64,000 nt of DNA from Sphingomonadales bacterium UBA656. GTDB lineage: Bacteria > Pseudomonadota > Alphaproteobacteria > Sphingomonadales > Sphingomonadaceae. Below are positions 1 to 8,476 of this stretch, piece by piece. The stretch is from assembly GCA_002299895.1 (NCBI GenBank), contig DBOC01000008.1, positions 113,569 to 177,568 on the forward strand, in the 5' to 3' direction. Below the pieces are notes generated by a model that was given only the letters and a program-made list of their open reading frames with translations, did no database searches and was not told where the DNA came from. Position numbers and translations under genes: made by a program. Within the stretch, counting starts at the first letter, position 1, and every line of letters starts with the position of its first letter.

Positions 1-297
1 GTCGAGCGGCATCGCGGGCTGCATGTTGGACAGATTGGAGTCCCCGCGCCACGCGTTAATTGATGCAATAGCGATAGGATCCGTGTCGCTAGGTTGCCAA
101 ATCAGCCCCGGAAAGCACCTTGCAAAGTGCACCGCATGTTCGCCGGTCCCGCTCGCCACTTCGAGCACAAGTCCCTCCGCCGGAAGCACGCGCGCCAATG
201 TTTCAGCAATCACATCTCGGTTGCGTTCGGTCGCCGGCGCGTGGCGTTTTACGTCCGGGCCGCTTTCGAAGATAAAAGGTTGCGGTCCGCTCATCAT
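1..297 (-). CDS. DUF938 family SAM-dependent methyltransferase (partial)
   Basis: Only the first 99 codons are inside the window; the gene continues past base 1. The protein begins MMSGPQPFIF and carries a class I methyltransferase motif I, LEVASGTGEHAVHFA, near residues 42-56, followed by a QPSDTDP segment. That combination is typical of the DUF938 family, whose substrate is not established. It starts immediately at the stop of the small gcvH-like frame upstream (start and stop overlap in ATGATGA), so it is probably the last gene of the dgt-gcvT transcript seen here. A second ATG follows at 294. The family call is fairly safe; the cellular role is unknown. Confidence 0.8.
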   Translation of the reverse strand, partial: MMSGPQPFIFESGPDVKRHAPATERNRDVIAETLARVLPAEGLVLEVASGTGEHAVHFARCFPGLIWQPSDTDPIAIASINAWRGDSNLSNMQPAMPLD

Positions 298-416
298 GGC
301 GCAACCGCGGCGCCAACGACTTTTTTAAGGGTCGCGCCAATCGCAGGTACTTCAGCGAACAAACTGTCGCCGTCAACTTCGATCCACTTTTGAGCTTCGG
401 TGAAATAAGGGGTCAC
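294..416 (-). pseudogene. gcvH-like remnant (40 codons, internally deleted and truncated)
   Basis: A GTG-started frame of 40 codons sits exactly between gcvT and the DUF938 gene, overlapping each by 4 bases. Its start has a good ribosome site (AAGGAG, about 8 bases upstream) and an in-frame TAG lies two codons before the GTG. The N-terminal half, PYFTEAQKWIEVDGD, matches the usual start of glycine cleavage H protein (YFT...WIEVDGD). The rest, FAEVPAIGATLKKVVGAAV, matches the later FVELP.(I/V)G strand. About 16 residues in between and everything from the lipoyl-lysine motif onward are missing. It therefore cannot carry lipoate. I infer a decayed gcvH that has stayed in frame and translationally coupled; a short expressed peptide is the alternative. 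Confidence 0.6.
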
Positions 417-1561
417 GCGCTAGCTCCTTTGCGACGATAACGATGTTCCACAAAGGGCAGATCGGCGACGGTGATTGAAACGCGCTGGCCGCGCACTTCG
501 GACGCAAGCGCCGTGCCGATGGCGTTATGGCCTGCATCGACATAGCCCATGGCAATAAGTGCGCCGACGCTTGGGCCAAAGCCGCCCGAGGTGATAACGC
601 CGACTTGCGCGTCGCCTGCAAAAATCGGCGCGCCTTCACAGACCGGCATTTCGCCCTCGACCGAAAGCCCGACCAGCTTGTGTGCGGGGCCATTGGCCAA
701 GGCATTCAGGATGCGGTCTGACCCAAAAAATCCACCTTCAGTGCGGCGGCGTTTGGAGATGGCGAAGGCGGCGTTGGCCGCAACGGGTTCCACATCAGGC
801 GTCATATCATGACCATAAAGCGGCAAGCCCGCCTCAAGCCGCAGAGTATCGCGTGCGCCAAGGCCGATTGGCTTGACCTCTGGTTGTGCACAAAGCTGGT
901 CAGCCAAGGCCTTTGCGTGCACGCCTGGCACAGAGATTTCAAAGCCATCTTCACCGGTATAACCCGAACGGCTAATCCACAACGGCTCAGGGTCGGTTTT
1001 GGGCCCCCAGAAGAATGAACCCGCCTCCATAAAGTAAAGCGTGTCTACGCCCGGCACGACGCGCTTCAACGCATCCACCGCCTTTGGCCCTTGCAGCGCC
1101 AACAATGCGCGGTCTTCCATATTGTTGATCGTGATCTCGTCGGGCAGATATTCACGCAAATAGCCCATATTGTCCCACTTCACCGCGCCATTGCCGACAA
1201 TATAGAGGCCCATGGGTACCGCCGTAATCATCATGTCGTCCAGCACGCCGCCATCTTCGGCCAGCAAAAGCGAATAGCGCATTTTACCTTCAGGCAGCGT
1301 GGAAATGTCACCGGGGACCAGCGTTTCAAGCGCCTTGGCGGCACCGTCGCCGGTCAACATCAACTGCCCCAGATGGCTGACATCAAACAGCCCTGCATTT
1401 TCGCGGGTCCAAATATGTTCGGCGATGATGTCTTCATATTGGATGGGCATGTAATAGCCCGCAAACTCGACCATCCGCGCACCCTTGTCGCGATGCCAAG
1501 CATCGAGCGGCAGCTCCAATATTTCTATGGGTTCGAGTTCGAAATCGTCGTCTTCACTCAT
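413..1561 (-). CDS. gcvT: glycine cleavage system T protein (aminomethyltransferase)
   Basis: Transfers the methylene group from the aminomethyl arm of lipoyl-GcvH to tetrahydrofolate, releasing ammonia. The 382-residue protein has the GcvT signatures MPIQYEDII, GLFDVSHLGQ, ISRSGYTGEDGFEI and RDTLRLEAGLPLYGHD, then the C-terminal barrel domain. The ATG at 1561 is chosen because it lies 10 bases after the dgt stop; an in-frame ATG at 1594 would overlap dgt. The N-terminus has an acidic extension (SEDDDFELEPIE) before the usual start of the fold. The neighbouring gcvH is only a remnant and gcvP is not in the window, so the partner subunits must be encoded elsewhere. Confidence 0.93.
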   Translation of the reverse strand: MSEDDDFELEPIEILELPLDAWHRDKGARMVEFAGYYMPIQYEDIIAEHIWTRENAGLFDVSHLGQLMLTGDGAAKALETLVPGDISTLPEGKMRYSLLLAEDGGVLDDMMITAVPMGLYIVGNGAVKWDNMGYLREYLPDEITINNMEDRALLALQGPKAVDALKRVVPGVDTLYFMEAGSFFWGPKTDPEPLWISRSGYTGEDGFEISVPGVHAKALADQLCAQPEVKPIGLGARDTLRLEAGLPLYGHDMTPDVEPVAANAAFAISKRRRTEGGFFGSDRILNALANGPAHKLVGLSVEGEMPVCEGAPIFAGDAQVGVITSGGFGPSVGALIAMGYVDAGHNAIGTALASEVRGQRVSITVADLPFVEHRYRRKGASA

Positions 1562-1571
1562 ATCAGTCCGT

Positions 1572-2720
1572 TCAAAAGTTGCGGCACAATTCACGGTGCC
1601 GGTCGGTGGCGTAACGATCGGTCATACCAGCCAAAAAATCACCGATATGGCGGGAACGTGCTGGATCTTGTTCGGGCAAATTCTCGCGCCATTCGGGCGG
1701 CAGCAAGCGCACATCATTGTGGTAGATCGCAAACAATTCACGCACAATCTTCGATGCCGCCTCGGCCGCCGCATTCTGCGTGGGGTGATGGTAAAGATTT
1801 TGATACATGAAGGTTTTGAGTTGGCGTTCGCGCGCCGCCATTTCAGGCGAGAAACCACCAATCATTACCCCCGCATGGCGCACATCATCTGCTTCTTTGA
1901 TACCCAATGCCTCGATTCTCGCGCGTGTCGATTCAATCACGTCATTGACCATCACGCCAATCTGCTCACGCGTTAGTTCCCCGATTAAGCGGCGCGGGCG
2001 AACATCAGGATAGCGCGCCAATATGGCCTGCCAACGTGCGGCAACGAATGGCAGCTCGAGCAATTGTTCGATATCGAGCAGTCCTGCCCTGATGCCATCA
2101 TCAATATCGTGATTATCATAAGCGATATCGTCGCTAATCGCCGCGACCTGCGCCTCTAACGAAGGCCAATGCACCAAATTTAAGCCAAAGTCGGCATCCA
2201 CTTCAGCCAAGGCCCAACCGGGCTTGGCAACTGGGCCATTATGCTTGGCGAGCCCTTCCAACAGTTCCCAGCTTAAGTTCAAACCCGGCCATGACGGGTA
2301 AGGCGATTCAAGTTGCGTCAGCGTGCGCAGAGTCTGCGCATTATGGTCGAAGCCGCCAAAGGGCTTCATTGCCGCTTCAAGCGCTCCCTCGCCCGCATGG
2401 CCGAAGGGCGGGTGACCGATATCATGCGCTAGACACAATGCCTCGGTTAAATCCTCATTTAGGCCCAGCGCGCGCGCTATCGTCCGGCCAATTTGCGCCA
2501 CTTCAAGACTATGCGTCAGGCGAACACGGAAATGATCCCCATCGGGCGAGATAAAAACCTGTGTTTTGTGGCGCAGGCGGCGAAACGCGATCGAGTGGAT
2601 GATACGGTCGCGATCGCGCTGAAAAATGTCGCGTGGTCCGCGCATATCATTCGAAGGTTCGGCATGCAGCCGACCGCGGCTACGGTCAGGAAAGGAAGCA
2701 TAAGGAGCAAGATGCGACAT
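1572..2720 (-). CDS. dgt: dGTP triphosphohydrolase-like HD protein
   Basis: Member of the deoxyguanosinetriphosphate triphosphohydrolase-like family, which hydrolyses dNTPs to the nucleoside and tripolyphosphate. The 382-residue protein has the metal-binding HD set: H70 in RLTHSLEV and H99-D100 in AHDIGHPPFGHAGE, with a further Asp in ISDDIAYDNHDIDD. The N-terminal RDIFQRDRDRIIHSIAFRRL segment is also typical of the family. The length fits the bacterial short form. It lies between the TPR-SPOR gene (39 bases upstream) and gcvT (10 bases downstream) on one strand, so all may be co-transcribed. Which dNTP it prefers cannot be told from sequence. Confidence 0.92.
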   Translation of the reverse strand: MSHLAPYASFPDRSRGRLHAEPSNDMRGPRDIFQRDRDRIIHSIAFRRLRHKTQVFISPDGDHFRVRLTHSLEVAQIGRTIARALGLNEDLTEALCLAHDIGHPPFGHAGEGALEAAMKPFGGFDHNAQTLRTLTQLESPYPSWPGLNLSWELLEGLAKHNGPVAKPGWALAEVDADFGLNLVHWPSLEAQVAAISDDIAYDNHDIDDGIRAGLLDIEQLLELPFVAARWQAILARYPDVRPRRLIGELTREQIGVMVNDVIESTRARIEALGIKEADDVRHAGVMIGGFSPEMAARERQLKTFMYQNLYHHPTQNAAAEAASKIVRELFAIYHNDVRLLPPEWRENLPEQDPARSRHIGDFLAGMTDRYATDRHRELCRNF

Positions 2721-2759
2721 GCCGCGCTTATGCCGCCAAGTGCCGCGAACCGGAAGCCG

Positions 2760-4460
2760 CTATTTTGTTTTCAACGGATTAACGACCTCGCCGATCTCGC
2801 TTTTCCACATAAAGGCATCGCCACCGGCCTTTTTGTAGTCACCTTCCCACTTTTTCGCGGCTTTTTGGTCCGCAAAAGGACCGACTAATAGCCGGTCCGT
2901 TCTGCCCCACTCGGCGGTGAAGGCATTCCGGGACTTCAGCAATGCCGCATAAGTTTTGGAAAGCTTGCGATAATCAAAGCCAAGGGCATCGGCGTTTCCG
3001 GTCGCTATCTGCACCCAGAAGCGCGCAGGATGCTCCTTTTCAGCCTTGGCCTTAGCAGCAAGCTTAGGATCGACCTTGACCACCGGCTTGAGCTTTTTCA
3101 AATCCACAGGAACTTGCGAGGGCCGTTGTTCGCTTTCTGGAATATCAATTGCCTCGACAATTGCACCCAAATCAAAGCGGGATGATGCAACCGGCGCGGC
3201 AGGCGCAGGCTCGGGCGCTTGCACGGCAACAGCAGGTGCCTGGGCTGTCAAAAGTGGTTCAATTGTCGCCCCGCTGCTTTGCGCGGGTTGTGGCGTAATG
3301 ACCGCGGGCACAGCCACTGCCGTTGTCGGTGCTGGTGCTGGTGCTGGCGTTATAGCAGCGGGCGTCGGCGTGCTTGCCGGCTTGGCCGATGTCGCACTGA
3401 CCAATGGGCGTGCCGTTTCTGGGGCCGGCTGCGCCGTATTGCTTACGCTCGCAATCCTTGTCGTTTGTGGTTCATCGACCTTGCCGCGCGCGCTGGCAGC
3501 GCCAAGCCGGGGCGTCTCGGTCTTCGGGGTGCTTTTGCTGTCGCGCGATGGCGCAGCTTTTGGTCCGAGTGCGGCGCCCGACGGAATAAGGCGATTATCG
3601 CCGGAAACGGCAGACGTCTGGGGTAATGTCGATGCAATGCGGCGGACCTGTTCGCTGTCCCGACCGAGCGCTTGGCCTGTTGGAAAGTGCCCCAAATGTA
3701 TGGCCGCTGCCTTCTGCGCATCGGTCAAGGACGGCATGAGCCGGAAAAAGCGTTCCATACGCAGCACCGAGCTTGCATCCATGAAACCTTGGGCGACTTT
3801 CGTCGATTCACGCACATCCCCGCGCGCCGCCAGCATAAAAGCGCGGGCCCGCCATGCAGTCGCGCTGTTGCGTTCAAGCAATGGCAGCAGCATCGCGTCG
3901 GCGGCGTCCTTTTGTCCCGCAAGCGACAAAGAAACCGCTTGGCGGATGACGAGATCATCCGAAATGGACGCGGTTCGTGCCAGTTTATAATCCTGCTGCG
4001 CGCGGTTGAAATTACCCAAAAGGTCAAAGGCCAAAGCACGATCCAGCGCAATTGCGCGCTCATTTGCGCCAAGGCTAACGGCTTGATCAAATAAGCGCAG
4101 CGCTTCAAACGGATTTTCAGTGCGCACAGTCGCCGTCGCCAAACCCGCTACGATACGGCTGCTACCCGGACGCAGCGTATTGGCACGCGTGAAGAAGTTC
4201 AAAGCAGCATTGGCATCCCCCAAAGCAAGCGCCGCGTTACCAGCATCGGCCATGGCATCGGCGTCGGAGGGATTGAGAGATATCCGGCGCATGGCCGCAC
4301 GCAATTCAGCCGCGCCAGCGGGCTCCGCGATTATCGGTGCAGCAGGAGCAGCTTGGTCAAGAGCCTCAAGCGCGCTTTCGTCAACAGCTTGCGCAAACAC
4401 GCCCGATGATAAAGCGAGCGCACAGAATATTCCTGCACCACGTAACATTGTCACATTCAT
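2760..4460 (-). CDS. TPR and SPOR domain envelope protein
   Basis: A 566-residue exported protein. Residues 1-23 form a signal peptide ending near SSGVFA. Residues about 50-230 are a tetratricopeptide-type alpha-helical repeat region (LNPSDADAMADAGNAAL, ANTLRPGSSRIVAG). A long Ala/Pro/Thr-rich linker spans about 290-430, and the C-terminal 75 residues are a SPOR fold beginning at FWVQIATG. SPOR domains bind denuded septal glycan, so a role in division or peptidoglycan remodelling is likely. Its position directly after ftsZ on the same strand (106-base gap) supports this. No enzyme domain is visible. The specific function is inferred, not shown. Confidence 0.8.
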   Translation of the reverse strand: MNVTMLRGAGIFCALALSSGVFAQAVDESALEALDQAAPAAPIIAEPAGAAELRAAMRRISLNPSDADAMADAGNAALALGDANAALNFFTRANTLRPGSSRIVAGLATATVRTENPFEALRLFDQAVSLGANERAIALDRALAFDLLGNFNRAQQDYKLARTASISDDLVIRQAVSLSLAGQKDAADAMLLPLLERNSATAWRARAFMLAARGDVRESTKVAQGFMDASSVLRMERFFRLMPSLTDAQKAAAIHLGHFPTGQALGRDSEQVRRIASTLPQTSAVSGDNRLIPSGAALGPKAAPSRDSKSTPKTETPRLGAASARGKVDEPQTTRIASVSNTAQPAPETARPLVSATSAKPASTPTPAAITPAPAPAPTTAVAVPAVITPQPAQSSGATIEPLLTAQAPAVAVQAPEPAPAAPVASSRFDLGAIVEAIDIPESEQRPSQVPVDLKKLKPVVKVDPKLAAKAKAEKEHPARFWVQIATGNADALGFDYRKLSKTYAALLKSRNAFTAEWGRTDRLLVGPFADQKAAKKWEGDYKKAGGDAFMWKSEIGEVVNPLKTK

Positions 4461-4562
4461 TCGCCCTTATTGGGATGCCGATGGCCGGACGCAAAGCATG
4501 TTTACGCAATGCTCCGACAAACGGTTGCCTAAAGCGGACGAAATGACCGTGCGCTGACCCCG

Positions 4563-4576
4563 CAACTTAGGAGTTG
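4563..4576 (-). other. small inverted repeat at the ftsZ stop codon
   Basis: CAACT-TAGG-AGTTG gives a perfect 5-bp stem that includes the ftsZ TAA stop. There is no T-run after it, so it is at best a weak pause or 3'-end structure. The rest of the 106-base gap to the TPR-SPOR start shows nothing clear. Confidence 0.3.
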
Positions 4577-6072
4577 TTCTGCCTATCCAGAAAACGCGGC
4601 ACATTGACGCTGCTTTCGCCGTCACGGCCCTTGTCATCTTCATCAGCGGAGCGCGAGAGACCGCGTGACAGGTTCGACATGCGTTCAAACAACGTGCCAC
4701 CTGTGGGCAGGCGCGGTGCCGCACGCTCAGGTGCCCGTGTTACATCAACGGGCGCAGGCGATGGTGGATTTGCATCCGCCGGCGTGTTCAGTTCAAGCGC
4801 ATCGGCACCTGCCCAAGACGTAGATGGAAAGCCATTCGATTCAGGCTGCTTTTCTTCGTTGGTGGCGTTGGCTTCAGCGACTTCTTCATCTGCTTCTGGC
4901 GCTTCGAAATCGCTACCGAGGACCAAGCTGTCGTCTTCTGCCTCATCATCTGGTTCCGCCACTGCGGTTGGCTCTTCGACGGGCGCAGATTCGGTGCTTT
5001 CAAACAAAGATGCTGTGGGCGCTGGTGCCTCCACAACTGGCTCGGGTGCTGGACGGCTGAACGAAAATGCCGTGCGCGCTTGCGGCGCTGGCGATGCAGC
5101 TACGCCGTCATTGTCGATACCGGTTGCGACAACCGAAACGCGGATTTTGCCGTTCAGATTTTCATTGAAAGCCGAACCCCAGATGATGTTTGCATCAGGA
5201 TCGACCAACTCACGAATATGGTTCGCGGCTTCGTCCACTTCCATCAGGCGCATGTCTTCACCGCCGGTAATGGACACGATAACGCCCTTTGCACCTTGCA
5301 TCGACACACCGTCGAGCAGCGGATTGGCAATCGCGCGTTCCGCCGCCTCAAGCGCACGACCGTCGCCTTCGGCTTCGCCTGTGCCCATCATCGCCTTGCC
5401 CATTTCGTGCATGACGGACCGAACGTCGGCAAAATCTAGGTTGATCAGGCCAGGCATGACCATCAGATCAGTGATGCCGCGCACGCCCTGTTGCAGAACT
5501 TCGTCCGCTAACAAGAATGCCTCTTTGAACGTCGTATTCGGGTTAGCGACCAAAAACAGGTTTTGGTTCGGAATGACAATGAGCGTGTCCACATGCTGCT
5601 GCAATTCGGCAATACCCGATTCTGCAGAACGCATCCGCCGCGAACCTTCGAAAAGGAACGGCTTTGTTACCACGCCAACGGTCAATACGTTCATTTCGCG
5701 CGCAGCCTGGGCAATCACAGGCGCAGCACCGGTTCCGGTTCCGCCGCCCATGCCCGCTGCGATGAAGCACATGTGGCACCCCGCCAAAGCGGCCTTCACT
5801 TGTTCAATGGTTTCTTCTGCAGCGGCGCGTCCGACTTCGGGGCGCGAACCAGCACCAAGACCTTGCGTAATCTCTGGCCCCAGCTGAATACGATAATCGG
5901 CAGGCGAAGCGTTCAATGCCTGCGCATCGGTATTAGCGACGACGAAATCGACGCCTTCCACCTTAGAGCTAATCATATTGGCAACCGCGTTACCGCCGGC
6001 GCCGCCAACACCAATCACTGCAATTTTCGGCTTCAATTCGTCAACCATGGGTGGTCCGATATTGATGCTCAT
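4567..6072 (-). CDS. ftsZ: cell division protein FtsZ
   Basis: Tubulin-like GTPase that polymerises into the Z ring. The GTP-binding signature GGGTGTGAAP lies at residues 109-118, preceded by GVGGAGGNAV near 21-30 and followed by the T7 loop region NLDFADVRSVM. The GTPase core ends near residue 325. A long acidic, Pro/Ala/Glu-rich linker follows, and the protein ends in a short conserved tail (NVPRFLDRQ) of the type that binds FtsA and other partners in alphaproteobacteria. At 501 residues it is long because of the linker. The start has a strong ribosome site (AAGGGG about 10 bases upstream). It is the only division-cluster gene with a sizeable leader, 185 bp after ftsA. Confidence 0.98.
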   Translation of the reverse strand: MSINIGPPMVDELKPKIAVIGVGGAGGNAVANMISSKVEGVDFVVANTDAQALNASPADYRIQLGPEITQGLGAGSRPEVGRAAAEETIEQVKAALAGCHMCFIAAGMGGGTGTGAAPVIAQAAREMNVLTVGVVTKPFLFEGSRRMRSAESGIAELQQHVDTLIVIPNQNLFLVANPNTTFKEAFLLADEVLQQGVRGITDLMVMPGLINLDFADVRSVMHEMGKAMMGTGEAEGDGRALEAAERAIANPLLDGVSMQGAKGVIVSITGGEDMRLMEVDEAANHIRELVDPDANIIWGSAFNENLNGKIRVSVVATGIDNDGVAASPAPQARTAFSFSRPAPEPVVEAPAPTASLFESTESAPVEEPTAVAEPDDEAEDDSLVLGSDFEAPEADEEVAEANATNEEKQPESNGFPSTSWAGADALELNTPADANPPSPAPVDVTRAPERAAPRLPTGGTLFERMSNLSRGLSRSADEDDKGRDGESSVNVPRFLDRQNNS

Positions 6073-6257
6073 AATTTTATCCCCTTAGCCTCTTTGGCTT
6101 GTTCGAAATTTGCATTCTTTTGGCACAAAAGCGTAAGGGGCACATCAGAAAATTACCCTTTTTGCACAGGTTTCTGTCAGGCGATGACCGCGAACATAAC
6201 AGCTTCACGATTTAAGGCGATTTTGACGCCCTGAAGGGGCTTTTAGGCCTTTATCGC
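6073..6257 (-). promoter_or_regulatory. ftsA-ftsZ intergenic leader (likely ftsZ promoter region)
   Basis: This 185-bp stretch is the only real gap inside an otherwise overlapping 16-gene cluster, so a separate ftsZ promoter here is likely by context. It is AT-richer near the ftsZ start (AAATTTGCATTC, AAAATTACCC on the plus strand). I could not assign convincing -35/-10 boxes or a CtrA full site (TTAA-N7-TTAA). One GANTC site (GATTC, 6263-6267) lies just upstream within the end of ftsA. Confidence 0.45.
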
Positions 6258-6262
6258 CTAAA
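6242..6262 (-). other. inverted repeat across the ftsA stop
   Basis: TTTAGGC-GATAAAG-GCCTAAA is a perfect 7-bp inverted repeat with a 7-base loop, sitting on the ftsA stop codon. It lacks a following T-run, so it is not a classical terminator. It could shape the mRNA between ftsA and ftsZ or serve as a protein site. Confidence 0.4.
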
Positions 6263-7523
6263 GATTCTCACGAATCGCGCGTTTTATACGTTCAATCAAA
6301 TTTGGTATCGAACCGCCCAAATGCTCGGCGCGCAAATCATAACCCGATTGCAGGTCGATTCTCTCGGATGCCGCATAATGAATTAAACCAACGAGCGTTG
6401 AGAATGCGGGGCCAGAATGCGCTTCAGGAATGCTGATAAGCCCGGATGGGCGGCCTATACGGACAGTGCGGCCCAGTGCGCTCTGCATATGTTCGGCCGC
6501 ACCCTTTAATTCCGCGCCACCGCCCGTCAGGACAATTTGATGCCCAGATGGCCCCGTAAAGCCGAGCGTTTTTAACGCCTGCGCAACCTCGGTTACAATG
6601 CTATCGACGCGCTGACACACCACGGCATTCAACTGCGCCTTGGTGATGCGTGGAGCTTGACTGCCAGGTTCAACGCCATTTTCATCTGGACCGATGTCGA
6701 GCACCTCTTGATGATCGCGCGGGCTCGTCAGCGCCGAACCATGGAAGCATTTCAACCGCTCTGCCTGCGCGCGGCGAATACCAAAGACCGACGCGATGTC
6801 GTCGGTAATGTCGGAGCCGCCCTTTTGAATAGTTTCAAGTCCGACGAGCATGCCGCCAATGAAAACCGACACGTTGGTCACGGCCGCCCCAAATTCGACC
6901 AGCGCAACGCCGAGATCGCGCTCCTCCGCAGTCAAACAGGCAAGACCTGTGGCAACCGGCCCGACGACAAGCGAATCAACGTCCAGATGCGCCGAGCGCA
7001 CCGTCATATCCATGTTACGCACGGGTGATTGGTCAGCCAGAACGACATGCACGTCTACGCCAAGCCGATTTGCGTGCAGCCCGACCGGATTTGCGACACC
7101 GCCAACGCCATCGAGCGCATATAAAGTAGGTTGCATATGCAACGCAATTTTGCCGCCCGTTTGGATATTCGCGCGTCCGGCCTGAAGCAGTTCTTGGACA
7201 TCGTCTTGCGTGATACGATCGCCGCCCAATTCGATTTCTACGGGTGCCAACATGCTATCGAGCCCGCCCGACGACATGCCGACCCAAGCCCTGTCAATGT
7301 TGAGGCCCGCAATACGTTCGGCTTGCTCAACCGCATGGCGTACCGACAATTCTGCCTGCTCGACATCCGCAATGCAGCCACGGGTCACACCCCGGCTCTC
7401 GCGCTGACCCGTGCCGAGCACCAGCAGTTCGCCATTTTCGGTTTGCCGCGCGATTAACGCGGACACTTTGGATGAACCGATATCAATCGCCGAAATCAAC
7501 CGTTCAGCGCGCGCCGTTTTCAT
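6258..7523 (-). CDS. ftsA: cell division protein FtsA
   Basis: Actin-like ATPase that anchors FtsZ to the inner membrane and recruits later division proteins. The 421-residue protein opens with SAIDIGSSKVSALIA (phosphate 1 motif), has GVTRGCIADVEQ near residue 45, and the adenosine motif VLTGGGAELKG near 330. It ends in an amphipathic membrane-targeting helix (IPNLIERIKRAIRENL). Its ATG overlaps the ftsQ stop by 4 bases, which suggests coupled translation. Confidence 0.97.
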   Translation of the reverse strand: MKTARAERLISAIDIGSSKVSALIARQTENGELLVLGTGQRESRGVTRGCIADVEQAELSVRHAVEQAERIAGLNIDRAWVGMSSGGLDSMLAPVEIELGGDRITQDDVQELLQAGRANIQTGGKIALHMQPTLYALDGVGGVANPVGLHANRLGVDVHVVLADQSPVRNMDMTVRSAHLDVDSLVVGPVATGLACLTAEERDLGVALVEFGAAVTNVSVFIGGMLVGLETIQKGGSDITDDIASVFGIRRAQAERLKCFHGSALTSPRDHQEVLDIGPDENGVEPGSQAPRITKAQLNAVVCQRVDSIVTEVAQALKTLGFTGPSGHQIVLTGGGAELKGAAEHMQSALGRTVRIGRPSGLISIPEAHSGPAFSTLVGLIHYAASERIDLQSGYDLRAEHLGGSIPNLIERIKRAIRENL

Positions 7524-8476
7524 GCCGTTAATCCATTGTTTTTTGATGTGATTTCATTTTTTTCGGTGCTGTCTTTGTTTTCCACTTTAACAGGCTCTGC
7601 CGGTTGCACTTTAACAGCTTCTGCCTTTGGTGCTTTGCGGAAATAAGCGCGATTGGGATCGCGCAGGTCAAAATGAATAAGATCGCGGCCCAGCAAACGG
7701 TGGACACCGTCCAAACGTGCAAAGTTCAGCAATGCTTTAGCAGCTTCAGCCTCACCTTCTGGTAAAGCCAGCGTTTCGCCGGTCTGAAACTGCAAGTCCC
7801 AGCGTCGATTACCTATCCAGCTCGCGCCGGAAACTTGCGATTTCAACGCCGAAGCTTTGTCGAGCAATGCGTTCAACGCGATGATATGGGTATTGGCGTC
7901 ATTGCCGTTCAAGATCGGCAAATCACCGCCCTCGCCTGCGCGAACATGGGCAAGAACGATCCCGTTCGCGTCGATCAACGAGTATTTCCCACCCCGTTGC
8001 CATATCGCGGCCGGCTCGCGTTCGATTATCTCAACCGCCAAGGTATCGGGCAAGCGCCGTGCAACGCGGGCGTCCTTAATCCACCCATATTTCAGCAAAT
8101 CCGCCCGCACCTTGTCGATATCCACCAAGGGCATCGCGCGATCTTTTTCGGCAAGCACCAATTGATAGACTTTCAACTGGTCCACCCGCTCCATGCCGGT
8201 GACCTCGACACGCTGCACCTGAAAGCCTGCCTTGGCAGCAAGCGCGGCATATTGTTGATAGGCGGCTGCGGTAAGTCCGGCATATTGTGCAGCGGCAAAG
8301 GCCAGCAGCGTGATAGCCGCCAATATGATCCAGCTTATAACGCGCTGCACATCCTGTTCGGAAAAAGGCAGCATATGCATCAATCGATCAACCCAGGAGG
8401 CTTGCAGTATCTTTTGCCCGGAACTTGGGCTTTTCGCCTTGCGTTTTGCAGGCGCTTTGCGGGCGACACCAGCCAT
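7520..8476 (-). CDS. ftsQ: cell division protein FtsQ
   Basis: Bitopic inner-membrane protein of the FtsQLB complex. The 318-residue sequence has a Lys/Arg-rich cytoplasmic N-terminus (KAPAKRKAKS), a single membrane segment at about residues 45-68, a POTRA domain beginning near FQVQRVEVTGMERV, and the FtsQ beta domain (GWIKDARVARRLPDTLAVEI, EREPAAIWQ). The C-terminus after about residue 280 is Lys/Glu-rich and low in complexity. Its ATG overlaps the ddl stop by one base (TAATG). Confidence 0.95.
   Translation of the reverse strand: MAGVARKAPAKRKAKSPSSGQKILQASWVDRLMHMLPFSEQDVQRVISWIILAAITLLAFAAAQYAGLTAAAYQQYAALAAKAGFQVQRVEVTGMERVDQLKVYQLVLAEKDRAMPLVDIDKVRADLLKYGWIKDARVARRLPDTLAVEIIEREPAAIWQRGGKYSLIDANGIVLAHVRAGEGGDLPILNGNDANTHIIALNALLDKASALKSQVSGASWIGNRRWDLQFQTGETLALPEGEAEAAKALLNFARLDGVHRLLGRDLIHFDLRDPNRAYFRKAPKAEAVKVQPAEPVKVENKDSTEKNEITSKNNGLTA

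Noticed and set aside
4574..5887. Long open frame on the plus strand opposite ftsZ (and similar ones opposite the TPR-SPOR gene, murC and uvrC)
   Set aside because: They are antisense to clearly conserved genes, have Ser/Arg-rich composition typical of antisense frames in GC-rich DNA, and show no domains.
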